Below are positions 8,728 to 19,012 of a stretch of DNA of 57,500 nt, piece by piece. The stretch is taken from NCBI GenBank assembly GCA_016946835.1, contig JACVTC010000085.1, positions 760,001-817,500 of the forward strand. The letters run 5' to 3'. The notes below the pieces were generated by a model. The model ran no database searches and was not told where the DNA came from. It saw only the letters and a program-made list of their open reading frames with translations. Numbering within the stretch: the first letter of the stretch is position 1; each line of letters opens with the position of its first letter. Made by a program: the position numbers and the translations under genes. The DNA is from Neocallimastix lanati (nom. inval.). Taxonomy: Eukaryota > Neocallimastigomycota > Neocallimastigomycetes > Neocallimastigales > Neocallimastigaceae.

Positions 8728-9395
8728 ATATTGACTCCCGTTGAAATAACACTCACTACCTTGTTGTAGATGAGTCATCCATCCATTCACCCTTCAACGT
8801 AATCATTTACTAACATTATTATTTTTATATTCAAAGCATATTTATAAATTTAGATTAACTAAGCCTAACTTGATGGGTCTACCTTTTCCGAATTATCTCT
8901 ATTGCTATATTTTGGTTTCTACCTTCTAAATTTGGCTTCTACCTCATAACCTTGTTTTCTACTATTGAATTGAAAATCTCTCACTAAAGGAATTTACTAC
9001 TCCAAAACGGTTACTCATCCATCAAGCTTTTGAAATCACGTGATCATATTCAAGAAGAAAATATCATCCATCCATCAAGAACAAAGTAAAATTTTATGAA
9101 ATAAACTACTCATCCATCAAGAACAACAAGCTACCTGCCATCTGAAAGACTTCTGTTTAAAATAACAAGTGATATCAAGAAATCTCCTTTATTGTATCTA
9201 CCACATTACCGATATGCAGCTCACCTACTCTTAATATAATCTTTCCATGGAATACATTTTCTTCTTATAATCTAATCTACTCTAATCCGTTTATTTTCTC
9301 CGTATTCATGGATTCTCTCTATTTCTGATATATTCTTAATCTTCTCCGAGTTGATATCTAAGATCGTCTGGTATCCGATCCTTAGAGGAGGACCA
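8728..9395 (+). other. Internal non-coding region of element D
   Basis: Starts with the predicted primer-binding site ATATTGACTC (8728-8737). A strong stem brackets the LTR junction: CATCTACAAC (8686-8695) with GTTGTAGATG (8763-8772), continuing after a small internal loop as TAGTGAG/CTCACTA. This corresponds to the U5-IR stem that supports self-priming in Tf1. The rest carries repeated short motifs (CTCATCCATCAAG, TTTCTACC) and no open frame of note, so movement must rely on proteins from another element. Confidence 0.7.
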
Positions 9396-9398
9396 TGT

Positions 9399-10347
9399 TG
9401 TAAAATATTTAATAATTTGAATACGTATTTAAATGTAATGTAATGTAAATTATTGTGGATAAAAATGTTTTCCAAATTTTTAATATAAATTTAAATGTAT
9501 TCCAAATTATTAATTTAAATAATTTTCTCAAAAATTTATGACTAAATTATTTGGAGAATTTACGTAACAATTACTCAGTTGAATCACGAAACTTCATAAA
9601 TTAAAAAATAATTAGTCATTAATTAGTTAAATTAAAATAATTAAAGGAATATTGCCTTTTCCGTTTGTTTACTTGTCTTTTAAATTATAGAAATTCTAAA
9701 AATAAAAATAGCAAGTTGTGGTTTAGTAAATTGGTTTTCACAACTTGGCAAAATTTAAATTAAATATATGGATAGAATATATTTAATCATATAATTAATG
9801 AATTAAACTCTAAATTTTCTTCATAGAAAATTTTAGAAAAATTAGATAGTTTTAAATAGGATTTATATTAAAATAATTCATAACATTTCATGTAATTTAT
9901 TATATAATGTAATTGATAATATAAAATAATATGTTTATATAATTTATTAAAATTTATTTTGATTTAAAACTTTATTTTGAAAAAGTATAAAAAGAGTTAA
10001 TTTTTCAACTATTGAACGATAGTTGGAAAATCGTATAGAATAGGAAAATCGTATAGAATAGGAAAATTTAAATTTTATTATTAGTTTCGTAACTATTATT
10101 AGAATAGTTACTTTCTTATAAAACAATTATATTATAGTTTGTAAAACCTTAACTGCTAGTGGGAACTCCGGAAAGGACCCTGCGTTACCCAGTTAAGTGG
10201 TTGTTGAAAATTAGTTAATAAATAAAATAAATAAATAAAAGAAAATAATTAATTAAATAATAGAGGTTTAAGATATAGTGTTATTAGTGTAGTAAAGTTA
10301 GTTTAGAATAGCCACAAACCTAGACTTGATAAGTATTTTATTTTACA
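9399..10347 (+). repeat. 5' LTR of element B
   Basis: 949 bp, TG...CA, identical by eye to 15257-16205. Contains TATAAAAAG (9986), a direct repeat of GAAAATCGTATAGAATAG (from 10025 and 10045), and GC-richer U5 sequence near 10140-10200. Confidence 0.95.
9986..10031 (+). promoter_or_regulatory. TATA box and predicted self-primer of element B
   Basis: TATAAAAAG at 9986-9994. AGTTGGAAAAT at 10021-10031, 35 nt downstream, is the exact complement of ATTTTCCAACT (10348-10358), the 11 nt immediately after the 5' LTR. No TGG-type tRNA primer-binding site is present there. In Tf1 the first 11 nt of the mRNA anneal to the site next to the LTR and are cleaved by RNase H to form the primer; length, position and promoter spacing all fit. 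Confidence 0.78.
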
Positions 10348-10386
10348 ATTTTCCAACTCTTTAGAATAGAAGTTTACCTTTGTGGC
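10311..10386 (+). other. Primer-binding site and U5-leader stem of element B
   Basis: PBS ATTTTCCAACT (10348-10358) lies within a 60-nt loop closed by GCCACAAA (10311-10318) and TTTGTGGC (10379-10386), 8 bp, extended after a 4x4 internal loop by GACTT/AAGTT (one G-U pair). The stem spans the LTR/leader boundary, matching the U5-IR stem needed for Tf1 self-priming. Confidence 0.65.
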
Positions 10387-10427
10387 ATTGTTAAGAAATA
10401 AGGAATAGTTAATATTTTTAGTTTTAG

Positions 10428-10434
<7 letters not shown>

Positions 10435-10483
<49 letters not shown>
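10435..10483 (+). repeat. Poly-A tract in element B leader
   Basis: About 48 consecutive A directly upstream of the Gag-Pol frame. Similar tracts lie in the LTRs of element A (601-648, 7939-7987) and, as poly-T on the + strand, in the leader of element C (21311-21360). Confidence 0.9.
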
Positions 10484-10489
<6 letters not shown>

Positions 10490-10588
10490 GTTTAAAATTA
10501 GTAATAGTAAATAAAGGTGGATTTAATAATTAGTTATAGTATAGTATATAGTTTATTGTTTAGTAATAAAAATAGGTTTATAAATAGA

Positions 10589-13500
10589 ATGGAGTATTTG
10601 AGAATCAACAACCAAGACCTAGGAGCTAGGAGAGACTTTGACGCAGTCTCTGAAGCCAGCTCTATGGAAGTAGAAAATGAGGCTGGTAATCACGTCAATA
10701 CCAGGGCACGCCTCATTCCAAAACCTAAGGTATTTTCAGGAAAAAGGAACGAACTGTCAGCGTTTTTAGGCCAAATTTCAAGATATTTCAAATATAACTT
10801 AGAAGGTGAAGCAATTGAAGATGACGAATTCAAGATAGATGTAGTGAGCAGCTACTTAGATGGAACCGCTGCAGAATGGTATGCTGACTTGTGTAAAGAA
10901 GAAAGCCCCTTACTCCAAAGTTACGATCTCTTTATAAATGCATTAAAAGAAAGATATAAAACCTGTGCCAGTACCGATGTAGCCAACAGTAGGATTACGA
11001 AGATAAAAAGCCACCATTATTGTTCTCTCGCCGAATACTGTGATCAGTTCGAAAAGGTAGCCAGAGACTCCTCCTTTAATGATGAAGCCAAGATTCACTT
11101 TTTTATTGATGGATTGCCAGCAAGAGCAAAAGAAAGAACAAGATTGATCTATCCCAGGATCAGGAAACTCAACGAACTAATTAATGTGGTATCTGCCAAC
11201 GCTGAAGAAGACCGTCGTGTTTTTGGAAATGACCCCATGGATGTAGACCAGAGAAGAATTAGACCTTTTAGCAGAAGTTTAGGAACAAGCCGCTACAGGA
11301 CTAATTACCAAGATACAGAAAGAAATTATGGAATGCCGCCAGCAAATAAATTGTCAAGAATTAAGAAATGTTTTATATGCAACAGTACTAATCATTTGAA
11401 GTCTAACTGTCCTAAACAAAAGGAGAAAATTCGGAGAAGAGAAAAGGTATTACAGATAACTGTTAGTAAAAAGAGTTTATCTCACACCTACAATGTAGCT
11501 ATCAAGTTCAGAGATGGATTAATCCTAAAGGCAATTTTAGATACCGGATCTGACCTTAACTTAATTGATAGAAAAGTTGTTGACAGGTATGGTATTCCAA
11601 TGCAACGTCTTCGTTATGAAAAGAATGTTTTAGGTATTAACGGAAATGGAATTATCCGCTATGAAACCATTCCTTTAACTATGGTTATGGGTCAGCATTC
11701 TGAAACTATTAATTTTTACATTTATGATTTACCTGAAGGAATACCCATTATCCTTGGAAATCCATGGTTAAAGAAACACTGCCCAACAATTGAATTTGAC
11801 CACGGAAATATTAGATTCAGTTCTCAGTATTGTAAAAGAAACTGCTGTGCTACCGCCGAAGAAATTGCCAGAAGAGTTGAAGAAAAAAGAAGAAAAGAAG
11901 AAGAAGAACGCAGGAATAAAATTCAATTAGCAAAAGAAATTATTAATTATAAGGTTGAAAATAATAAAGATAATTGTATTAGATTAGATAATGATGATTT
12001 TAAAAGTAGTTTAGAGATTGAAAAAAATAAAGCATATATTCGTAAAGTATGTAGTAAAAAGGCTGTTATGAAAAAAGCCTTAGTTAAGAAAAATAAGAGT
12101 TTAAAAAGAAAAAATTTAAATAAAGATAAAATTGAAAATTATGTATTTTATTGTGTTTCAAAAACTGAAAGTAAAGATAAAGTTTTACGTGTTATTAGAG
12201 AAAAATGTGAAAATGTAAAAAGGAATACTAGTATTGATCGAGAAAAACAAGATAGAAATAAAATTAATATAAAAGATGAAGTTAAAGAAGAGATTCCAGA
12301 ACAATATAAGGAATATAAAAGTGTATTTGATGAAAGAGAATGCGATAAATTACCTCCTCACCGGTTGTATGACTGTAAAATTAGATTAAAGGATGATGTT
12401 GACTTATTTTATGGTCCTTTATATCCATTAACGGAGGAAGAACGTGAAGCTTTAAAAGAATATATCAAAGAAAATTTAGAAAAAGGCTTCATTAGACCTT
12501 CAACATCTCCTGCTGGTGCTCCAATTATATTCGTTAGAAAAAAGGATGGAAGTTTAAGACTTTGTGTCGATTATCGAAGACTTAATGAAAATACTATAAG
12601 GGACTCCTATCCACTCCCTTTAATCACCGAGCTTTTTGACAGATTGAGAGAAGCTAAGTATTTTACTAAGTTAGATTTAAAATCAGCATATAATCTAGTA
12701 AGAATTCGTAAAGGAGATGAGTATAAAACCGCTTTCAGAACAAGATACGGTCATTATGAATACCGAGTAATGCCCTTTGGATTAAAGAATGCACCTGCTA
12801 CTTTCCAACACTTTATTAATGATGTATTAGGGGAATACTTAGATGAATTCGCTTTCGCTTATATTGATGATATACTTATATACTCAAACACCCTAGAAGA
12901 ACATCGCGTGCATGTGAAGAAGATTCTTAAACGTTTGCAAGAAAGTGGACTTTATGCAAAATTAAGTAAGTGTGAATTTGAAGTCCAGAAAACAACATTC
13001 TTGGGGCACGTAATATCCAATCAAGGAATTTCCATGGATCCGGATAAAGTTAAGTCTATCTTAGAATGGCCAATACCAACTACAGTCAAAGAAGTACAAT
13101 CATTTATAGGTTTATGCAACTACTACCGAAGATTCATCCCAAACTTTGCTAAAATTGCTAAGCCGTTACACAACTTAACAAGAAAAGATGTTAAATATGA
13201 ATGGACTGAAGAATGTTCTGTCGCATTCGAAACTTTAAAGAAACTCTTTACAAAAGAACCAATACTTGTTCATGCAGATCCAGAATTACCGTTTATAGTA
13301 GAGACAGATGCAAGTAATTTTGCAATTGGTGCCGTATTATCTCAAAGAAATAAGGATACAAATGAGTTACATCCAATCTGTTATTATTCTAGAGGTTTGT
13401 CCAAATCTGAAAGAAACTACCCTATTTATGACAAGGAACTTTTAGCTGTTAAGTGTGCATTACAAGAATGGAGACATTACCTTGAGGGTTCAAAACACCA

Positions 13501-15223
13501 GTTTACAATTTTCACAGATCACAAAAATCTTACTTTTCCTCGTAAGCCAGAACTTCTATCTCAACGACAAATTAGATGGAATTTATTTTTGTCACGATTC
13601 GATTATAAATTGCAATATAGACCAGGAAAAGAGGGTGGAAAACCAGATGCTTTTTCAAGAAGACCAGACTATGAAGATAAAGAAATTGAGGATGAAGAAG
13701 ACTCAATCCCGTGCTTCGCTATCATGGACTTAGATAATAATTCATACCCTTCAATCCAAGGTCAACTAAAAGAGGAATTAATAAAGAATACAAAAGAGGA
13801 TAAATTTATCCAGGAATTAATTAGCGTAAAGAAAGGAGTATCGACTACTAACAATAAATATAAAAGTAAAATGAAAGATTTCGAACTTGAGGAGGATGGA
13901 TTACTTCTTTATAAAGGACTTATCTTTGTTCCTAACAAGATGAAAGATATTATTATCGGTATCCACCATGATAACCCTGTGCAAGGCCACTTTGGAATTC
14001 TTAAAACTAAAGAAGTTATTAGTAGAAATTTTGTTTGGTTCAGAATGACGGATGATATCGTAAAGTACATTGCTTCTTGTAAGATTTGTTGTCAAGCTAA
14101 AGATGATCGTCATAAACCATATGGATTACTTCAACCGCTCCCTACTCCAAAAAGACCATGGTCATATGTTTCAATGGATTTCATCACTGATTTACCTAAA
14201 TCGAGAGACAAATCAGTAATTATGGTTATAGTAGACAGATTAACTAAAATGGCTCATTTTATCCCATTTAGAAACCTTCCTACCGCTGTTATCGCTGCAG
14301 ATGTTTTCTTTCGTGAAATCTTTCGCTTACACGGCCTTCCAGATGATATTGTTTCGGATAGGGGTTCTCAATTTACCTCGGAATTTTGGACACGATTATA
14401 CAGTCTATTAGATATTCGTCAAAATTTGTCAACAGCACATCACCCTCAAACAGATGGTCAAACTGAACGAGTTAATGGTATATTAGAACAATTTTTAAGG
14501 TGCTATATTAACAAAAGAAAAAATAACTGGATGGACATTCTTCCTTATGCTGAATTCGCATATAATAACACATTACAACAATCGACTAATCAGACACCAT
14601 TCTTCTCAAATTATGGTTTTAATCCAAAATTCAATCCAGTTATACCTGCTGATAGCAGAAGAACAAGTACCATTGACCATGTTGAACAAATAAGGAAAAA
14701 CATGCAATTCCTCAAGAAAAATTTAGAAAAAGCTAAGGAAAGATATAAGAGATATGCAGATCACTTAAGAATTGTAGGACCAAAATTAAAAGTAGGTGAT
14801 AAAGTTTGGTTAAAGCGTCCAGACTTACTTCCAAAAGGTCCTTCTAAATTGACTAACAGAAAACTTGGTCCTTTTAAAATTATTGAAAAAACAGGCCCTG
14901 TTTCTTATAAATTAGAATTGCCTGATACTATTAAATGTCATAATGTTTTCCATATTTCAAACCTAGAACCTTACAATGAAAGAGAATTTGATGAATCAAG
15001 TGCAAGTACTAATACTCGAATTACTTCGATCGCTACTGATACTGAAGGAAAGGAACCTTTGAAGATTGTTGCCGCTAAAGTTGTTAACAATAAACCTCTT
15101 TACTTTATGTTATGGAAAGGACTTCCAGCTACTGAATGCACTTGGTTGTCTGAAGAAGAAATCTCCGATCCTCAATTAGTTCAAGAGTTCAATAGAACTA
15201 ATAGAGTTCCTTCGAGATTATAA
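10589..15223 (+). CDS. Gag-Pol polyprotein with chromodomain, element B
   Basis: One frame of 1544 residues from the ATG at 10589; an in-frame ATG at 10517 would add 24 residues, but the sequence from 10589 (MEYLRINNQ) looks like the Gag start. Order: Gag core; CX2CX4HX4C knuckle (CFICNSTNHLKSNC, about 261-274); protease DTGSD (about 317); RT with LCVDYRRLNE and YIDD (about 757); RNase H with ETDASN; integrase HHCC zinc domain (about 1125-1165), catalytic Asp in MDFITDLPK, DRGSQFTSEFW and Glu in HHPQTDGQTER; GPF module (LGPFKIIEKTG); chromodomain (about 1490-1540, YFMLWKGLP and CTWLSEEE). All key residues are present. Gag and Pol must be produced by proteolysis or differential stability, since no stop separates them. 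Confidence 0.96.
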   Translation: MEYLRINNQDLGARRDFDAVSEASSMEVENEAGNHVNTRARLIPKPKVFSGKRNELSAFLGQISRYFKYNLEGEAIEDDEFKIDVVSSYLDGTAAEWYADLCKEESPLLQSYDLFINALKERYKTCASTDVANSRITKIKSHHYCSLAEYCDQFEKVARDSSFNDEAKIHFFIDGLPARAKERTRLIYPRIRKLNELINVVSANAEEDRRVFGNDPMDVDQRRIRPFSRSLGTSRYRTNYQDTERNYGMPPANKLSRIKKCFICNSTNHLKSNCPKQKEKIRRREKVLQITVSKKSLSHTYNVAIKFRDGLILKAILDTGSDLNLIDRKVVDRYGIPMQRLRYEKNVLGINGNGIIRYETIPLTMVMGQHSETINFYIYDLPEGIPIILGNPWLKKHCPTIEFDHGNIRFSSQYCKRNCCATAEEIARRVEEKRRKEEEERRNKIQLAKEIINYKVENNKDNCIRLDNDDFKSSLEIEKNKAYIRKVCSKKAVMKKALVKKNKSLKRKNLNKDKIENYVFYCVSKTESKDKVLRVIREKCENVKRNTSIDREKQDRNKINIKDEVKEEIPEQYKEYKSVFDERECDKLPPHRLYDCKIRLKDDVDLFYGPLYPLTEEEREALKEYIKENLEKGFIRPSTSPAGAPIIFVRKKDGSLRLCVDYRRLNENTIRDSYPLPLITELFDRLREAKYFTKLDLKSAYNLVRIRKGDEYKTAFRTRYGHYEYRVMPFGLKNAPATFQHFINDVLGEYLDEFAFAYIDDILIYSNTLEEHRVHVKKILKRLQESGLYAKLSKCEFEVQKTTFLGHVISNQGISMDPDKVKSILEWPIPTTVKEVQSFIGLCNYYRRFIPNFAKIAKPLHNLTRKDVKYEWTEECSVAFETLKKLFTKEPILVHADPELPFIVETDASNFAIGAVLSQRNKDTNELHPICYYSRGLSKSERNYPIYDKELLAVKCALQEWRHYLEGSKHQFTIFTDHKNLTFPRKPELLSQRQIRWNLFLSRFDYKLQYRPGKEGGKPDAFSRRPDYEDKEIEDEEDSIPCFAIMDLDNNSYPSIQGQLKEELIKNTKEDKFIQELISVKKGVSTTNNKYKSKMKDFELEEDGLLLYKGLIFVPNKMKDIIIGIHHDNPVQGHFGILKTKEVISRNFVWFRMTDDIVKYIASCKICCQAKDDRHKPYGLLQPLPTPKRPWSYVSMDFITDLPKSRDKSVIMVIVDRLTKMAHFIPFRNLPTAVIAADVFFREIFRLHGLPDDIVSDRGSQFTSEFWTRLYSLLDIRQNLSTAHHPQTDGQTERVNGILEQFLRCYINKRKNNWMDILPYAEFAYNNTLQQSTNQTPFFSNYGFNPKFNPVIPADSRRTSTIDHVEQIRKNMQFLKKNLEKAKERYKRYADHLRIVGPKLKVGDKVWLKRPDLLPKGPSKLTNRKLGPFKIIEKTGPVSYKLELPDTIKCHNVFHISNLEPYNEREFDESSASTNTRITSIATDTEGKEPLKIVAAKVVNNKPLYFMLWKGLPATECTWLSEEEISDPQLVQEFNRTNRVPSRL

Positions 15224-15256
15224 GTCGCTCAGGGGCTCGACTTAAACAGAGGGGCA

Positions 15257-16205
15257 TGTAAAATATTTAATAATTTGAATACGTATTTAAATGTAATGTA
15301 ATGTAAATTATTGTGGATAAAAATGTTTTCCAAATTTTTAATATAAATTTAAATGTATTCCAAATTATTAATTTAAATAATTTTCTCAAAAATTTATGAC
15401 TAAATTATTTGGAGAATTTACGTAACAATTACTCAGTTGAATCACGAAACTTCATAAATTAAAAAATAATTAGTCATTAATTAGTTAAATTAAAATAATT
15501 AAAGGAATATTGCCTTTTCCGTTTGTTTACTTGTCTTTTAAATTATAGAAATTCTAAAAATAAAAATAGCAAGTTGTGGTTTAGTAAATTGGTTTTCACA
15601 ACTTGGCAAAATTTAAATTAAATATATGGATAGAATATATTTAATCATATAATTAATGAATTAAACTCTAAATTTTCTTCATAGAAAATTTTAGAAAAAT
15701 TAGATAGTTTTAAATAGGATTTATATTAAAATAATTCATAACATTTCATGTAATTTATTATATAATGTAATTGATAATATAAAATAATATGTTTATATAA
15801 TTTATTAAAATTTATTTTGATTTAAAACTTTATTTTGAAAAAGTATAAAAAGAGTTAATTTTTCAACTATTGAACGATAGTTGGAAAATCGTATAGAATA
15901 GGAAAATCGTATAGAATAGGAAAATTTAAATTTTATTATTAGTTTCGTAACTATTATTAGAATAGTTACTTTCTTATAAAACAATTATATTATAGTTTGT
16001 AAAACCTTAACTGCTAGTGGGAACTCCGGAAAGGACCCTGCGTTACCCAGTTAAGTGGTTGTTGAAAATTAGTTAATAAATAAAATAAATAAATAAAAGA
16101 AAATAATTAATTAAATAATAGAGGTTTAAGATATAGTGTTATTAGTGTAGTAAAGTTAGTTTAGAATAGCCACAAACCTAGACTTGATAAGTATTTTATT
16201 TTACA
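15257..16205 (+). repeat. 3' LTR of element B
   Basis: 949 bp, preceded by the polypurine tract ACAGAGGGGCA. Followed by the TSD copy CATGT (16206-16210), after which element D's 3' LTR resumes with AACGATATC. Confidence 0.95.
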
Positions 16206-16225
16206 CATGTAACGATATCAGTATC

Positions 16226-17154
16226 TGTAAAGAATTAAATTTAAACTTAATTAAATTTAACCCTTTTCTACAATTAATACTAATATTAATCGAGAAATTA
16301 AAAAAAAAGAAAATACTTAACGAAACTTAAAATAGGGTAGGAGTTTATTATAAGAGATTAGTTCAAATAAAATTTTTATTAAAATATTTTTTATTAAAAA
16401 TAATTTTTATTTAGATTTTGTTATTTTTAAAAAATTAAAAATTTATTTTGTTTATTATTATAATTATATTCTTATAATAATAACTCTTGATTTTCAAAAT
16501 AAAGAAAATCAAGAATTATTTATAGTAAAGTTCCAAATCTTAATGAATAACTTTTTAGGAAAAGATTTGGGAGAAAAACCTAAAAAGTTTAATGATCAAT
16601 TATTAATAAAATTGATCATATGTTAATTGAATAAAAACCGATATTTTCCAATCGGAAAACTTCAATTAACATTTGTTTTATTTAAACAATGTCAATTATA
16701 CATGACATTGTTTTATTTTAATTAATTTTTTAAATATTAATTATTCTTTTTTCATTTGATTTGTTACATTATGATTTTAATATAATTTTATAATTATTTC
16801 TAAATTATAATTCTATAATTTATATTAGATTTGTTTAAAATTATATTAATGTAACAATTATTTAAATTAAAACTTAACATATAATTATCAAATGAATTTT
16901 AACAAATATAAAAAATATTAATGTTTAATTATTTTAATATTATTAATTAATACAATGATAAAGAATAATAATTTTACAATATTAATTTTAAATTATTAAT
17001 AATAATTTTATATTAAAAATATTTTATAATAAAGTTAATAAATTTTATTAAATAATTATTATTTTATTTAATAAAGATTAATAATTATTTTTTATTTTAA
17101 TAAAGATTAATAATTATTTTTTATTTTAATAAAAATTAATTATTATTCTTTACA
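16226..17154 (-). repeat. 3' LTR of element C
   Basis: 929 bp. In coding orientation it is preceded by CTAAAGGGTGCAA, the likely polypurine tract, only about 10 bp after the pol stop. Confidence 0.93.
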
Positions 17155-17163
17155 TTGCACCCT

Positions 17164-19012
17164 TTAGGATGTGTTCCCATAATTGGAATGCTCTTTTAAA
17201 TCTTGATTTCTTTCAACGTAGGGTTCCAATTGGGAGATGTGGAATATTGGATGTAAGTGTAAATTACTTGGAAGTTCCAACCGGTAATTCATGCGTTTTA
17301 ATTTTTCCGTTATTCTGAATGGACCTAAGTATTGTGAAGCTAGCTTCTTCGCCGGCTCGTTGGTGAAATAATATCTTTTTAACCACACTTTATTGTTAAT
17401 ATTAAAATTTGGACCATGTTGTTTCTTGAGGTCATTATACTTTTTGAAATCTTCTTTAGCTTTGACCAGATGAGCTTGAAGAGATTGAAAATGGGCCGAC
17501 CAGTCTCTTGTAAGAACTGAAGCATTATCCTTCAAAAGAATTGGAGGGGAATCAATAATACTATTTGGATTAAATCCAAAATTGGCATAGAAGGGAGAGA
17601 CACCAATAGACTGATGGAGCGAATTATTATAGGCAAATTCACATAAAGGCAGGTAATAACACCATTCATTTTGTGCTGAAGAGCAGTAGCAGCGAAGATA
17701 TTGTTCCACAACGGCATTTGCACGTTCAATTTGGCCATTAGACTGTTGGTGGTGAGCAGTGGCGAGATTAGGCTGAATATGCAAAGCAGAACAAAGAGAA
17801 GTCCAAAATTCCGAAGAAAATTGACTACCATGATCGGAAACGATCGTTTTAGGGAACCCGTGATATCTAAAAACGTTGAAAAGAAGAAGCTTAGCAGTAA
17901 GATCTGCTGAAGGAACATCCGAACAGGGAACCAAATGGATCATTTTGGTGAGGTGATCCGAAACAACCATGATACACGAGCAATCTTGAGAACTTGGCAA
18001 TGAGACAATAAAGTCAACACCGATAATCTCCCATGGTTTTTTAGGAACCGGGAGAGGAAGAAGTTTACCATAAGGCTTATGTCTTCTGGTTTTGCATCTT
18101 CCGCAAGTTTCACAAGATAGGATGTAGTTTTCAACATCCTTCCTCATGTTAGGCCACCAATAATAACGTTTTAATTTATCCATAGTTTTATGGATTCCTT
18201 GGTGACCGCCTAAAGGGGAGTCATGAAAAGATTGTAAAATCTTTGTTCTAAGAAGAGATGGCACTATTATTCGTCCTTGGAAGTGTAGAACACCACGAAT
18301 AAGACTAAACAATGAGCTTTTGATTTCTTTTGATTTAGATTTTAGTTTGCTCATTGTTTCTTTGCAGAATTTGTCTTGTTTTTGTAAATCGATTAATTTA
18401 TCAATTTTTTCATAAGCTGTACAGCATATTGGGTTGTCATTGGGAATGGCACATGCTATTGGGAAATTATTTTCTTGATAATCCGGCCTTCTTGATAAGG
18501 AATCTGGCTTTCCACTTTTAGTTCCAGGTCTGTAGGAAATACGAAAATCAAATTTAGATAAGAAGAGACTCCATCGTATTTGTCGTTGATTTAAATGTTG
18601 TGGTTTCTTTAAGTACAACAAGTTTTTGTGGTCCGTTATAACTTGAATTGGATACTTCGCACCTTCTAAATGGTGCCTCCATACGTCAAAGGCTGTTATA
18701 ACGGCAAGGAGTTCCTTATCATAAATTGTATAGTTCTTTTCATTCGAGTTAAGAGACCTTGAGTAGAACGCAATAGGATGAAGTAGCTGATCATTTTCTG
18801 AGATTTGAGATAAGACACAACCAATAGCATAGTTGCTTGCGTCTGTTTCGACAATAAATTCTTTGTTATAGTCTGGAAAGATAAGGATTTCATTGGATAA
18901 AAAAGATTTTTTGAGATTTTTGAAAGCATTTTCGGCTTGATCATTCCAGATATATTCACTATTTTTCTTCAAAAGTATGCGGAGAGGTTCCATAATTTCG
19001 GCAAAATTTTTT
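17164..19012 (-). CDS. Pol, 3' part (RNase H-integrase), element C
   Basis: Continuation of the frame that ends at 18959, entered by a +1 shift near 19007-19012. It begins in the thumb region (NFAEIMEPL) and carries RNase H (VETDASNYAIG), integrase HHCC (HDSPLGGHQG...CETCGRC), catalytic Asp in VDFIVSLPS and DHGSQFSSEFW, Glu in QQSNGQIERANA, then LGPFRITEKLK and a C-terminal HISQLEPYV segment. An in-frame ATG at 19086 exists but lies upstream of the true homology. No chromodomain follows. The domains are intact, so only the shift impairs this copy. Confidence 0.85.

Larger units (their letters stand above)
9399..16205 (+). mobile_element. Ty3/gypsy chromovirus, element B (intact, recent)
   Basis: LTRs 9399-10347 and 15257-16205 are both 949 bp (TGTAAAAT...TTTTACA) and look identical by eye. 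The flanking duplication is CATGT (9394-9398 and 16206-16210). One uninterrupted Gag-Pol reading frame, a C-terminal chromodomain and self-priming geometry together point to the Tf1/sushi branch of chromoviruses. The insertion lies exactly at the start of element D's 3' LTR, the TSD straddling the junction CA|TGT. Confidence 0.95.

Noticed and set aside
9272-9475. Minus-strand 67-codon frame
   Set aside because: It spans the junction of element D's interior and element B's LTR, so it exists only because of the insertion.
19007-19012. Programmed +1 frameshift in element C
   Set aside because: It sits inside the RT-RNase H linker rather than at gag/pol and in a homopolymer; a plain indel is simpler, though copies should be compared.
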